The notes beneath the pieces were generated by a model. That model was not told where the DNA came from. It searched no databases and was given only the letters and a program-made list of their open reading frames with translations. Positions 48,893 through 55,896 of a DNA stretch of 64,000 bases are shown here, piece by piece. Source of the DNA: a virus. The translations under genes were made by a program, and so were the position numbers. The stretch covers positions 1-64,000 of the IMG/VR virus record IMGVR_UViG_3300032242_001655. One strand, 5' to 3'. Numbering within the stretch: the first letter of the stretch is position 1; each line of letters starts with the position of its first letter.

Positions 48893-49477
48893 ATGAAACA
48901 AACCAAAATTGATCAAATTGTAGCAGATATTAAAACATTCGATTGGCAAAAAGTTATCGACTATGCTAACAGTTTGGGTTCACAATTTAATGATGCCCAG
49001 TGGCGATTCCTTAAAGGACTTATCTTAGAAAGGGCCGCCGAAATTCATTCTAATGATTCTACATTCAAATATGTTGGAGAAACACACTGCGATTTCCGAT
49101 GGGGGAAATACAAGATTACAGTAGAGCAAAAGAGTAAGACAGCAGGTAAGTTTTATACCAAAAAGAATAAACTCAAAAAAACAATTAGTTTTATTCTTAC
49201 TAATAGTTATGGAACCAACAACACAGATAAAATTTCTAGCACTTCTGTTTCGGATGTTCTTATTGGAATTGCAAGTGATGGAGTAGTGTTTGCATCAAAA
49301 GATACTGTACTCAAATATCTAAAAGAAAATGGTGATGGATTTGTTGTTAATATTCCAGCAACCGAAATTGTTGAAATAACCGGCCATACTACTCAAAAAG
49401 TAAAATACGAAAGCAAATTGGCTGAAAAGATTATTGAAGCAATTGACGAAGAAATTATTCGCTTGACAAAACAATAA
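48893..49477 (+). CDS. Possible PD-(D/E)XK-like protein
   Basis: A 194-aa protein from its own early promoter. The centre reads THCDFRWGKYKITVEQKSKT, a spaced Asp and Glu-x-Lys that resembles a restriction-endonuclease active site, but surrounding strands are not diagnostic. The N-terminus is helical (TFDWQKVIDYANSLGSQF) and the end is a helix (KYESKLAEKIIEAIDEEI). If a nuclease, host DNA would be the likely target. Alternative: an unknown conserved early protein. Confidence 0.5.
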   Translation: MKQTKIDQIVADIKTFDWQKVIDYANSLGSQFNDAQWRFLKGLILERAAEIHSNDSTFKYVGETHCDFRWGKYKITVEQKSKTAGKFYTKKNKLKKTISFILTNSYGTNNTDKISSTSVSDVLIGIASDGVVFASKDTVLKYLKENGDGFVVNIPATEIVEITGHTTQKVKYESKLAEKIIEAIDEEIIRLTKQ

Positions 49478-49491
49478 TTCTATGTTATAAT
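49463..49491 (+). promoter_or_regulatory. Sigma70 promoter overlapped by an inverted repeat
   Basis: TTGACA (49463-49468), 17-nt spacer, TATAAT (49486-49491). TGTTATAA (49483-49490) and TTATAACA (49498-49505) form an 8-bp inverted repeat over the -10 box and start, a plausible operator. Confidence 0.85.
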
Positions 49492-49517
49492 AGTGTTTTA
49501 TAACACAGAAAGATAAT

Positions 49518-50048
49518 ATGGCTAAGCACATGATGATTGACTTAGAGACTATGGCAGTCTCTCCAAATGCAGTAGTTCTAACATTAGGTGCAGTACATTT
49601 TAATCCCTACGGCAATGGGTATAGTGACAAACTATATCTACGTTTTGATCTCGATGATCAAGATAAGTTAGGACGTGAAATTGATCCAAATACACTTGAG
49701 TGGTGGGCTAAACAAGATCCTAAAGTTATGGAAGAAGCATTTAGTCCAGATGATCGTGTACCATTAGTAGATGCTATGGATCAGTTCCATAAGTTTGCAT
49801 GGGGCTGTACAGCCTTTTGGGCTCATGGTAGTTTGTTCGACATTGCTATCTTAGAAAATATATATCGTCAATTGGTACGTACTCCACCTTGGCAATATTG
49901 GCAGATCCGCGATACACGTACAATCTTTGATTTAGGGTATGATCCAGATATGCCTAAAGCCAGTAAGCACGATGCTCTACAGGATGCTATTCGTCAGTCA
50001 GTAGGTGTTCAAAATGTATACTCAAAATTGAAGATAAAAGAGCGGTAA
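49518..50048 (+). CDS. dexA: DexA-like 3'-5' exonuclease (DEDDh)
   Basis: A 176-aa DEDDh exonuclease like T4 DexA. MMIDLETM gives Asp8 and Glu10, AFWAHGSLFDIAIL the second Asp, and KHDALQDAIRQ the His and final Asp. It hydrolyses single-stranded DNA 3' to 5'. Start after AGAAAGATAAT. It follows an early promoter with an operator-like repeat. Confidence 0.88.
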   Translation: MAKHMMIDLETMAVSPNAVVLTLGAVHFNPYGNGYSDKLYLRFDLDDQDKLGREIDPNTLEWWAKQDPKVMEEAFSPDDRVPLVDAMDQFHKFAWGCTAFWAHGSLFDIAILENIYRQLVRTPPWQYWQIRDTRTIFDLGYDPDMPKASKHDALQDAIRQSVGVQNVYSKLKIKER

Positions 50049-50114
50049 ATTATCCAAAGATGTAAACTAAATATTAATCTAAAGCGTTATAGTATTATAA
50101 CCGAGGAGAAAATT

Positions 50115-50420
50115 ATGAAGAAACTCTTATTGGCATTATCAATGTTATGTGTTGTAGGTACAGCCGGTGCACAATGGCATCATGGTTATCATGGCTGTTG
50201 CTATAGAGGTGGTTACGGCGGTGGATGGGTTGCTCCTGCTCTTATTGGCGGAGTAATTGGATATGAACTAAGCAGACCTCAAACAGTTTATGTTGAACCC
50301 CAACCAGTGATTGTACAACCTCCTGTGAGCGTAGTGCAACAACCTCCAATTGGATACCATTGGCAAGAAATGATTGATCCTGCAACAAACACAAAGAAAA
50401 TTGTATTAGTACCAAATTAA
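50115..50420 (+). CDS. Secreted Gly/Tyr/His-rich small protein
   Basis: A 101-aa protein with a classical signal peptide, MKKLLLALSMLCVVGTAGA, then QWHHGYHGCCYRGGYGGGW, a glycine-zipper-like helix (ALIGGVIGYELS) and a Pro/Val/Gln-rich end. Likely periplasmic or outer-membrane associated; function unknown. GAGGAGAAAATT precedes ATG. A GTTATA-GTAT-TATAAC palindrome lies upstream at about 50085. Confidence 0.65.
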   Translation: MKKLLLALSMLCVVGTAGAQWHHGYHGCCYRGGYGGGWVAPALIGGVIGYELSRPQTVYVEPQPVIVQPPVSVVQQPPIGYHWQEMIDPATNTKKIVLVPN

Positions 50421-50421
50421 T

Positions 50422-50553
50422 ATGAAACTAAGAAAACTTCGCAAAAAATTATATCAGGCTATTTTTGAACACAAAGTAGAAAAAGAGAAAAAAGTTTGGT
50501 TCAAGATTCTTAAAAAATCCGTTAAACATAAACATACAGAAGATATAAGGTAA
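50422..50553 (+). CDS. 43-aa highly basic protein
   Basis: Begins 1 nt after the previous stop. MKLRKLRKKLYQAIFEHK then VEKEKKVWFKILKKS, with about 16 Lys/Arg; probably nucleic-acid-binding or disordered. Its TAA abuts the next ATG. Confidence 0.55.
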   Translation: MKLRKLRKKLYQAIFEHKVEKEKKVWFKILKKSVKHKHTEDIR

Positions 50554-50838
50554 ATGGCTTTAAAATTTGAACCCGGTGAGTCTTACGATAGTTGGGCAGG
50601 CCGGGTTGAAAAGTTTGAATTAGAACAAGCCCGCAAACGCATTGCCAAAGGTGATGATCCCAAATTGGTCTTAGAAGCCATGTCTAAATCAATGACACAA
50701 AAATTGATGCACCCTATATTACGAATAATTCGAGATAGTGCCGGTGGAGGATTTGATCCTGAAGCAAACAGAAAATCCTATAACGAATCCATGAAGGGTA
50801 GAGGTGTTGTAGCAGATCATGTAGAAAGGGATACATGA
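50554..50838 (+). CDS. Phage protein resembling the GluTR dimerisation region
   Basis: A 94-aa helical protein. KRIAKGDDPKLVLEAMSKSMTQKLMHPILRIIR resembles the C-terminal helical domain of glutamyl-tRNA reductase (L..G.dp..vLe.ls..ltnKlmH.p). Similar stand-alone proteins occur in T4-like cyanophages. There is no catalytic domain, so it cannot be a reductase; perhaps a decoy or an unrelated fold. Overlaps the next gene by 4 nt. Confidence 0.6.
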   Translation: MALKFEPGESYDSWAGRVEKFELEQARKRIAKGDDPKLVLEAMSKSMTQKLMHPILRIIRDSAGGGFDPEANRKSYNESMKGRGVVADHVERDT

Positions 50839-51083
50839 AATTAGATCGTAGATATACGGGTTATAGTGATTTCAAATATGCTGTGACCTTTAGATACAAA
50901 GAAGGTCAAATATTCTGCGAGCGTAGAGAATGGATGTGGGATCAATTTGGCCCAAGTTGTGAGTACGAACATTGGCGAGACGGCAAGCAGGCCTGTTGGT
51001 GTTGGATAAACGACAACTATAGAACTCGTATATTATTTGAAAGCGAAAAAGAATATAATTGGTACAGGTTAAAATGGGGTTGA
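50835..51083 (+). CDS. Conserved phage hypothetical, aromatic-rich
   Basis: An 82-aa Trp/Tyr-rich protein (FKYAVTFRYKEGQIF, REWMWDQFGPSCEY, CWCWINDNYRTRI). Beta-strand alternation suggests a small domain; the family is common in marine T4-like phages without known role. Overlaps its upstream gene by 4 nt. Confidence 0.6.
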   Translation: MKLDRRYTGYSDFKYAVTFRYKEGQIFCERREWMWDQFGPSCEYEHWRDGKQACWCWINDNYRTRILFESEKEYNWYRLKWG

Positions 51084-51108
51084 CTTTTTACCAGTTTCAT
51101 AGTATAAT
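51080..51108 (+). promoter_or_regulatory. Sigma70 promoter (metallophosphoesterase), leaderless
   Basis: TTGACT (51080-51085), 17-nt spacer, TATAAT (51103-51108), then ATATGT and ATG at 51115. No ribosome site; predicted leaderless. Confidence 0.85.
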
Positions 51109-51114
51109 ATATGT

Positions 51115-51936
51115 ATGAAAATCCACTATGTTTCCGACCTGCATCTTGAATGCGAATACCAAGAACTTCCCGGCGGAGAAGTACTGATCCTTGCTGGCGA
51201 TATTGCCGAAGTTGTAGGAATCAGTAAACAGCATCACAGCACCAAACTCGTTCAGGACACTCCTGATCACGTCTACCGTTTGAGTGAATTCTTCAAATGG
51301 GAATGTGCCAAATACGATAAGGTATTTTATGTGTTAGGAAATCATGAACACTATCACGGACGTTTGGATAAGTCTTATCACATTCTAAAATCAATCATGC
51401 CTAACAATGTCAGTATGTTAGAGAACGAAGTTGTCGAATACAAGGGTGTTATGTTCATGGGTGCCACCATGTGGACCGATATGAACAAGAATGATCCTAT
51501 TACTCTTTATGCTGTTAAAAATGGTATGAACGATTACAGGGCTATTACTAATCTCTACGAGAACAAAAACGTTTACTATAAACTAACTCCAGAACATACT
51601 GTTGGCATTTTTAGGAAAACTGTAGAATGTTTTAAACAGATATTAGAAAGTGATGAAAACAAAACTAAACCATTTGTTGTAATCACACATCACAGTCCAA
51701 GTTATCAAAGTATCAACAAAAAGTATAAATCTGAGTATCACATGAATGGTGCTTACTGTAGTGATCTAAGTGATTTTATATTAGATCATCCTCAGATCAA
51801 ATACTGGATACACGGACATCTACATGATCCTGTAGACTACATGATTGGTGATACTCGTATCATTAGCAACCCGCGTGGATATATAGGATTTGAAGATACT
51901 GATCAATTTGATCCTAACAAGAGTTTTGAAATTTGA
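51115..51936 (+). CDS. Calcineurin-type metallophosphoesterase
   Basis: A 273-aa phosphoesterase: HYVSDLHLE (Asp/His), ILAGDIAEV, YVLGNHEHY, TMWTDM insertion, VITHHSPSY and WIHGHLHDP. The family dephosphorylates nucleotides or small phosphoesters; substrate unknown. It overlaps the next gene by 4 nt. Confidence 0.88.
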   Translation: MKIHYVSDLHLECEYQELPGGEVLILAGDIAEVVGISKQHHSTKLVQDTPDHVYRLSEFFKWECAKYDKVFYVLGNHEHYHGRLDKSYHILKSIMPNNVSMLENEVVEYKGVMFMGATMWTDMNKNDPITLYAVKNGMNDYRAITNLYENKNVYYKLTPEHTVGIFRKTVECFKQILESDENKTKPFVVITHHSPSYQSINKKYKSEYHMNGAYCSDLSDFILDHPQIKYWIHGHLHDPVDYMIGDTRIISNPRGYIGFEDTDQFDPNKSFEI

Positions 51937-52145
51937 TTAAAGTTAGAATCAAATGGAGTAGAGACTTATCTACAGAAGAAGCGTGGGATAAAGTCTGTAT
52001 ATGGGCCCTCGAGCATTTTGGACTGCCCGGGGGCCGATATTCTACAGAACTTAATATTGACTATATGGATTTTATCTTTGAAAGCAAACATGATGCGCTC
52101 ATGTTTGCCCTAGCCCAGAATGGGCAATTACTTGAACCAGCCTAA
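51933..52145 (+). CDS. Small conserved phage protein
   Basis: A 70-aa protein: MIKVRIKWSRDLSTEEAWDK, then ALEHFGLPGGRYSTELNIDYMDF and ESKHDALMFALA. The short alpha/beta pattern is phage-conserved; function unknown. Its 3' end overlaps the 3' end of the reverse-strand YbaN-like gene by 18 nt. Confidence 0.65.
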   Translation: MIKVRIKWSRDLSTEEAWDKVCIWALEHFGLPGGRYSTELNIDYMDFIFESKHDALMFALAQNGQLLEPA

Positions 52146-52562
52146 CTTTTCGCCGGCTTCTTTGCGTCTTTCTGCTTCTTCTTTACTACCAGGTAGTCTA
52201 TATGCCCAGAATAAAATTAGCATAAAGAAGATGCTCATCCACATGCAGGCTTTCCAATTACCTGTAGCAAACCATAGTATAATCAAACTGGCATCCATAC
52301 TAGCAAACATAGCCCACTTAGCCATTGTAGGAAATACACGACCGTTTTTCCAGTTAGCAATAAATGGTCCAAACAGTTTATGATTTATCATGTAGTTATG
52401 AAAACGCTCTGAACTACGAGCAAAGCAGTAGGTAGCAATTAGACTGGGTGTTGACCAAGGAATTCCTGGTACAATAACACCAATGTAGGCAATACCTAAA
52501 AACATTATACCTGCGGCAAACCACAATCCTTTTTTAATCTTTTTAATCAATTCCATTGACAC
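52128..52562 (-). CDS. DUF454/YbaN-family inner-membrane protein
   Basis: A 144-aa membrane protein on the reverse strand: hydrophobic LWFAAGIMFLGIAYIGVIVPG, then IPWSTPSLIATYCFARSSERFH, NHKLFGPFIANWKNG (the YbaN signature), and two later spans (FASMDASLIILWFA, ACMWMSIFFMLILFWAY). Family role unknown. Only reverse gene in the 20-57 kb block; ribosome site is a GAGAGTGTC-like sequence. May be acquired host gene. Confidence 0.85.
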   Translation of the reverse strand: MSMELIKKIKKGLWFAAGIMFLGIAYIGVIVPGIPWSTPSLIATYCFARSSERFHNYMINHKLFGPFIANWKNGRVFPTMAKWAMFASMDASLIILWFATGNWKACMWMSIFFMLILFWAYRLPGSKEEAERRKEAGEKLGWFK

Positions 52563-52578
52563 TCTCCATTCTTTCGTG

Positions 52579-52586
52579 TATAAATA
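52579..52586 (+). promoter_or_regulatory. Late promoter of the small heat-shock gene
   Basis: Perfect TATAAATA, 84 nt upstream of the ATG at 52671, giving a long structured leader. Confidence 0.7.
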
Positions 52587-52624
52587 TAGTTATACAGAAA
52601 TGCCTATTAGGGTTCTGTATATTG

Positions 52625-52664
52625 GGCATGGTGCCCACAAAAACGTTCTTGCTTATTAAAGGAG
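52625..52664 (+). promoter_or_regulatory. Structured leader, possible ROSE-like RNA thermometer
   Basis: A hairpin GGGCA-TGG-TGCCC (52625-52638 region) is followed by TTGCT (52649-52653) facing AGGAG (52660-52664) across a 6-nt loop. ROSE thermometers of small heat-shock genes use U(U/C)GCU to mask AGGA with a G-G pair; this fits but is short. Confidence 0.35.
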
Positions 52665-52670
52665 AAAACT

Positions 52671-53108
52671 ATGAACGCAATTACTCGCCTTGACACAAAC
52701 GCTCTAAGTCAATTAAACAGAGCACTCGTTGGATTTGATCGTATGTTTGACACATTCGAGCACAGATTTGCAAACCAAATCCAAAACAACTACCCCCCAC
52801 ATAACGTACTCAAAGTAGATGAAAACAACTACGCAATTGAAATTGCGGTTGCTGGATTCCAGAAGAGTGAAGTCACTGTGAAGGTAGATCAAGACGAATT
52901 AGTAATTACAGGTCAACGCACCGAATCACCCGAAGTAGAGTATCTACATCGTGGATTGAGCAGTCGCGACTTTACCAAATCATTTACTCTTGCTGAGTAT
53001 ATGGTTGTTAAAGGTGCTGTAATTAAAGATGGTATTTTGAGAATTGATCTCGAACGCCAACTTCCCGAGGCTTTACAACCCCGTCTTATTGACATTGTAG
53101 AGGCTTGA
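52671..53108 (+). CDS. Small heat-shock protein (HSP20/IbpA-like)
   Basis: A 145-aa alpha-crystallin-type chaperone. After MNAITRLDTNALSQLNRALVG, the core reads YPPHNVLKVDENNYAIEIAVAGF, DELVITGQ, YLHRGLSSRDFTKSFTLAEY and GILRIDLERQLPE. It holds unfolded proteins; in T4-like phages HSP20 may protect virion assembly. Strong ribosome site AAAGGAG. No typical C-terminal IxI anchor is obvious. Confidence 0.93.
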   Translation: MNAITRLDTNALSQLNRALVGFDRMFDTFEHRFANQIQNNYPPHNVLKVDENNYAIEIAVAGFQKSEVTVKVDQDELVITGQRTESPEVEYLHRGLSSRDFTKSFTLAEYMVVKGAVIKDGILRIDLERQLPEALQPRLIDIVEA

Positions 53109-53118
53109 TGCTATAATT

Positions 53119-53146
53119 AAAGCAGGGGGAATTAACTCCCTGCTTT
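53119..53146 (+). terminator. Terminator after the heat-shock gene
   Basis: AAAGCAGGG (53119-53127) pairs with CCCTGCTTT (53138-53146). Confidence 0.8.
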
Positions 53147-53153
53147 ATAAATA
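53146..53153 (+). promoter_or_regulatory. Late promoter of clpS
   Basis: TATAAATA begins in the last base of the terminator stem, 18 nt before the clpS ATG. Confidence 0.65.
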
Positions 53154-53171
53154 ATACACTCGGGGAACTTA

Positions 53172-53474
53172 ATGGAACAAGTTGACGTCAAAGAAATAGA
53201 AGAAATAGATATTGAGATTTTGAATCCAGGAAAATATAAAGTTGTGGTTCAAAACGATGATGTCACACCGATGGAGTTTGTTATTGCCATGCTGATACAG
53301 GTATTCAATCACTCCGAAGAACGTGCTAAAGATATAACACTACAAATTCACAACGATGGAGCAGGAGTCGCAGGCATATTCAGTTATGAAGTAGCCGAGC
53401 AAAAGGGCATTGAGGGTACACTATTAGCCCGCCAACATGGTTGGCCCTTAGCAATTAAAATCGAGGAAGAATGA
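53172..53474 (+). CDS. clpS: ClpS-like N-degron adaptor
   Basis: A 100-aa ClpS homologue: YKVVVQNDDVTPMEFVIAML (the NDD-x-TPMEFV signature, which binds N-degrons), HSEERAKDITLQIHNDGAGVAG, then EVAEQKGIEGTLLARQHGWPL. It lacks a long N-terminal tail. ClpS delivers N-end-rule substrates to ClpAP. With phage ClpX, bS21 and tmRNA it suggests directed proteolysis control. Overlaps FabF by 4 nt. Confidence 0.93.
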   Translation: MEQVDVKEIEEIDIEILNPGKYKVVVQNDDVTPMEFVIAMLIQVFNHSEERAKDITLQIHNDGAGVAGIFSYEVAEQKGIEGTLLARQHGWPLAIKIEEE

Positions 53475-54703
53475 AATTTGCAATTACCGGAATAGGAATC
53501 CTTAACGGATTAGGCTCCACGCTGGAAGAAAATTGGAGCAATCTATTAGCAGGTAAGTCTGCTATACAGGATATTGAGTGGCCCGAAGATAATCCTGACG
53601 TTCTTCCTTCTACCTGTAAAGGTATACAGATTAAAACTGGATTCCCTAGTCCCACTCCAGAATTTACACGAGACGAGTACGATAATGAACACCGTCATTG
53701 GTCACGTTCTACCAAAATGACTATATATACTGGCACCCAAGCCTATAAGGATAGTGGCCTTACTTCTAAAAACGTGGGAGTATTTTTTACAACTACTGTT
53801 GGGCAAATGGAAGCCAACAACAAAATTATGAAGGCTATTGACAAAGGCCGTGAAAAATACAGCCCTAAACAAATATTGAATGGTAGTAATGCGTACGGTA
53901 GTGAACAGGTACAGAAATATTTAAAACTAGAAGGTCCTAGTGGATCAATACACACTGCCTGTGCCACAGGAATCTACCTACTTGATTACGGAATAAAGAC
54001 ACTGATGACAGATCCGGATCTAGATGCTGTAATGATCGGATGCAGTGACAGTTGCTTTCAACCATTTGTCTTTTATTATTTTCAAAATCTTAATGCGCTG
54101 AGTCGCCAACCTGCGGAAGAGGCATGTAAACCATTTGATGTTAATAGATCCGGATTTGTGTTAGGTGAAGGATCTTGTGCTTACATTATAGAACCTCTAG
54201 AAAAAGCAGTTGCCCGAGGTGCATATATCTACGGACTAGTATTAGGTACAGGTATTTCTGGCTCAGGAGTATTTGACACAGAACCCGATCCCACTGGTCA
54301 TACACAAAGATTAGCAGTGAATAAGGCACTCCGTAATGCCCGTGTAGATCCAGAAGATATCGATTATATTAATGCTCATGCTACAGGCACACCAGTTGGT
54401 GATGAGTTAGAATACAATCTCATGAATGAAATGTTCCATGGTAAAGTCATGGTAAGTAATAAAGGACAAATAGGACATACATTAGGAGTTTGTTCTGTGA
54501 TAGAGTTAATCTATACTATAATGGCTCTTAAAGAGCAACGCACACCGCCTAATGTAAATTTAACAACACCAGTAGGTGCCGGAATGCAGTTGCCCACGAC
54601 TGAAACCAAGATATACGCAAAGTATGCTCTAAAGAATAGTTTTGCGTTTGGAGGACGTTCAGCCTGTGCTGTATTAGCAAAATATGATGGAGAAACAAAA
54701 TGA
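53471..54703 (+). CDS. fabF: 3-oxoacyl-ACP synthase (FabF-like, KAS II)
   Basis: A 410-aa beta-ketoacyl synthase. The catalytic Cys164 lies in SIHTACATG, His303 in NAHATGTPVGD, and Lys331 plus His336 in KGQIGHTLG. Sequence length and order match FabF that condenses malonyl-ACP with acyl-ACP. It may alter host lipid elongation, or act in a special biosynthesis with the ligases and desaturase. Overlaps ClpS and the heme oxygenase gene by 4 nt each. Confidence 0.95.
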   Translation: MKFAITGIGILNGLGSTLEENWSNLLAGKSAIQDIEWPEDNPDVLPSTCKGIQIKTGFPSPTPEFTRDEYDNEHRHWSRSTKMTIYTGTQAYKDSGLTSKNVGVFFTTTVGQMEANNKIMKAIDKGREKYSPKQILNGSNAYGSEQVQKYLKLEGPSGSIHTACATGIYLLDYGIKTLMTDPDLDAVMIGCSDSCFQPFVFYYFQNLNALSRQPAEEACKPFDVNRSGFVLGEGSCAYIIEPLEKAVARGAYIYGLVLGTGISGSGVFDTEPDPTGHTQRLAVNKALRNARVDPEDIDYINAHATGTPVGDELEYNLMNEMFHGKVMVSNKGQIGHTLGVCSVIELIYTIMALKEQRTPPNVNLTTPVGAGMQLPTTETKIYAKYALKNSFAFGGRSACAVLAKYDGETK

Positions 54704-55236
54704 GTTTAAAAGAGTTAACCTGGGATAATCACCAACGAGCAGAAGCCACAGCATTTATGAAGGCTGTGTTTGATAAGTCTATGCTACAATCAGCATGGGC
54801 AGACTTTACATATCAAAAGTCAGTTATTTACGGATCAATTGAAAATGTTGCCCGTGATGCTAAACTTACATTAGACATTCTTGAAATTGAACGTGCTCTA
54901 AAATTATACTTAGATGCTCAAGATATGTGTGGAGGTGAGTTTCCACGTATTCGTAAAGAAACTGTTGAGTATAGCAGATACATCATGAACTTGGTAGGAC
55001 AACCAGAGCGCATTATGGCACATCTTTATACTTGGCACATGGGTGACCTGTTTGGTGGGCAGATGATCAAGAAGATGATGCCCGGACCTCATCGTAACTT
55101 AGAGTTTGATGATGTAGATAATCTCAAAGCCAAAGTACGTGCTAAGTTAAAAGATAGTATGGGAGACGAAGCAAATGTGGCTTTTGAATGGGCAATCAAA
55201 CTAATGGAGACTTATAATAATGAGCTCAGTGTTTGA
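54700..55236 (+). CDS. hemO: Heme oxygenase (biliverdin-producing)
   Basis: A 178-aa heme oxygenase: LTWDNHQRAEA (proximal His11), FMKAVFDKSM, YLYTWHMGDLFGGQMIKKMMPG (distal Gly helix). It opens heme to biliverdin with iron and CO release. In the next gene, a bilin reductase could use this biliverdin. Found in cyanophages and pelagiphages. Overlaps FabF by 4 nt and the reductase by 17 nt. Confidence 0.93.
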   Translation: MSLKELTWDNHQRAEATAFMKAVFDKSMLQSAWADFTYQKSVIYGSIENVARDAKLTLDILEIERALKLYLDAQDMCGGEFPRIRKETVEYSRYIMNLVGQPERIMAHLYTWHMGDLFGGQMIKKMMPGPHRNLEFDDVDNLKAKVRAKLKDSMGDEANVAFEWAIKLMETYNNELSV

Positions 55237-55888
55237 AAAAAGCATTGCCTGTGCTAAAGAGTTTGAAAGACGTTTTAGAGAAACAGGAACATTAGAAGTT
55301 TCAAATATAGACGAAAGTGTAGGTTTATATGACCTTTCATTTTCATCTATGCGTTATCGGAGGGCACATCTTAGCATAGTTGATGCTCGAGAAACTAAAA
55401 ATGTATGGATGCTACATGTAACAGTATTCCCTCACACAAATGACAGTGCTCCTATCTACGGGTTTGATATTGTAGCAGGTCCTAATAAAGTTAGCGGTGC
55501 GTTTCACGATTTCAGTAAAGCAGGTGATGCTGACCATTATATGATGAAGTGGTTTGCTAATTGGACTGACGAGTTAGACTGGAATAAACGTAGAGAATTA
55601 CCTGAGTGGGCAAAAAACATCTTTAGTGATAGCATAGTTGCTATAGGTGCAGTTGATGCAGAAGAACTGGGTTATTTTACAGATTTAGGATTGTCTACAC
55701 TTAATTACTATTTAGATAGGGTAGGAAACACTCAAGAAAGCGGATTTGATTATCATATGGCACAGAATCGCTACTGTTATTATCAAAAGCAAAACCCACA
55801 TACTCCCAAGGTATTGGTTAATTTAGGGTTCACAGAATCAAAGGCCAAAGAATTTATTGCTAACAATTTGTTTCCAGAATTAGCATAA
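55220..55888 (+). CDS. pcyX: Ferredoxin-dependent bilin reductase, PcyX/PcyA-like
   Basis: A 222-aa FDBR: APIYGFDIVAGPNKVSGAFHDFS is the family signature, SIVDARETKNVWMLHVTVFP precedes it, and HMMKW-type helices follow. In cyanophages and some marine phages, biliverdin is reduced to phycoerythrobilin or phycocyanobilin; the phage-borne PcyX subtype reduces it to phycoerythrobilin. Close coupling to the heme oxygenase (17-nt overlap) implies sequential action. Sub-type call is inference; exact product unknown. Electron donor ferredoxin not in window. Confidence 0.9.
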   Translation: MSSVFEKSIACAKEFERRFRETGTLEVSNIDESVGLYDLSFSSMRYRRAHLSIVDARETKNVWMLHVTVFPHTNDSAPIYGFDIVAGPNKVSGAFHDFSKAGDADHYMMKWFANWTDELDWNKRRELPEWAKNIFSDSIVAIGAVDAEELGYFTDLGLSTLNYYLDRVGNTQESGFDYHMAQNRYCYYQKQNPHTPKVLVNLGFTESKAKEFIANNLFPELA

Positions 55889-55896
55889 ATATCGCT

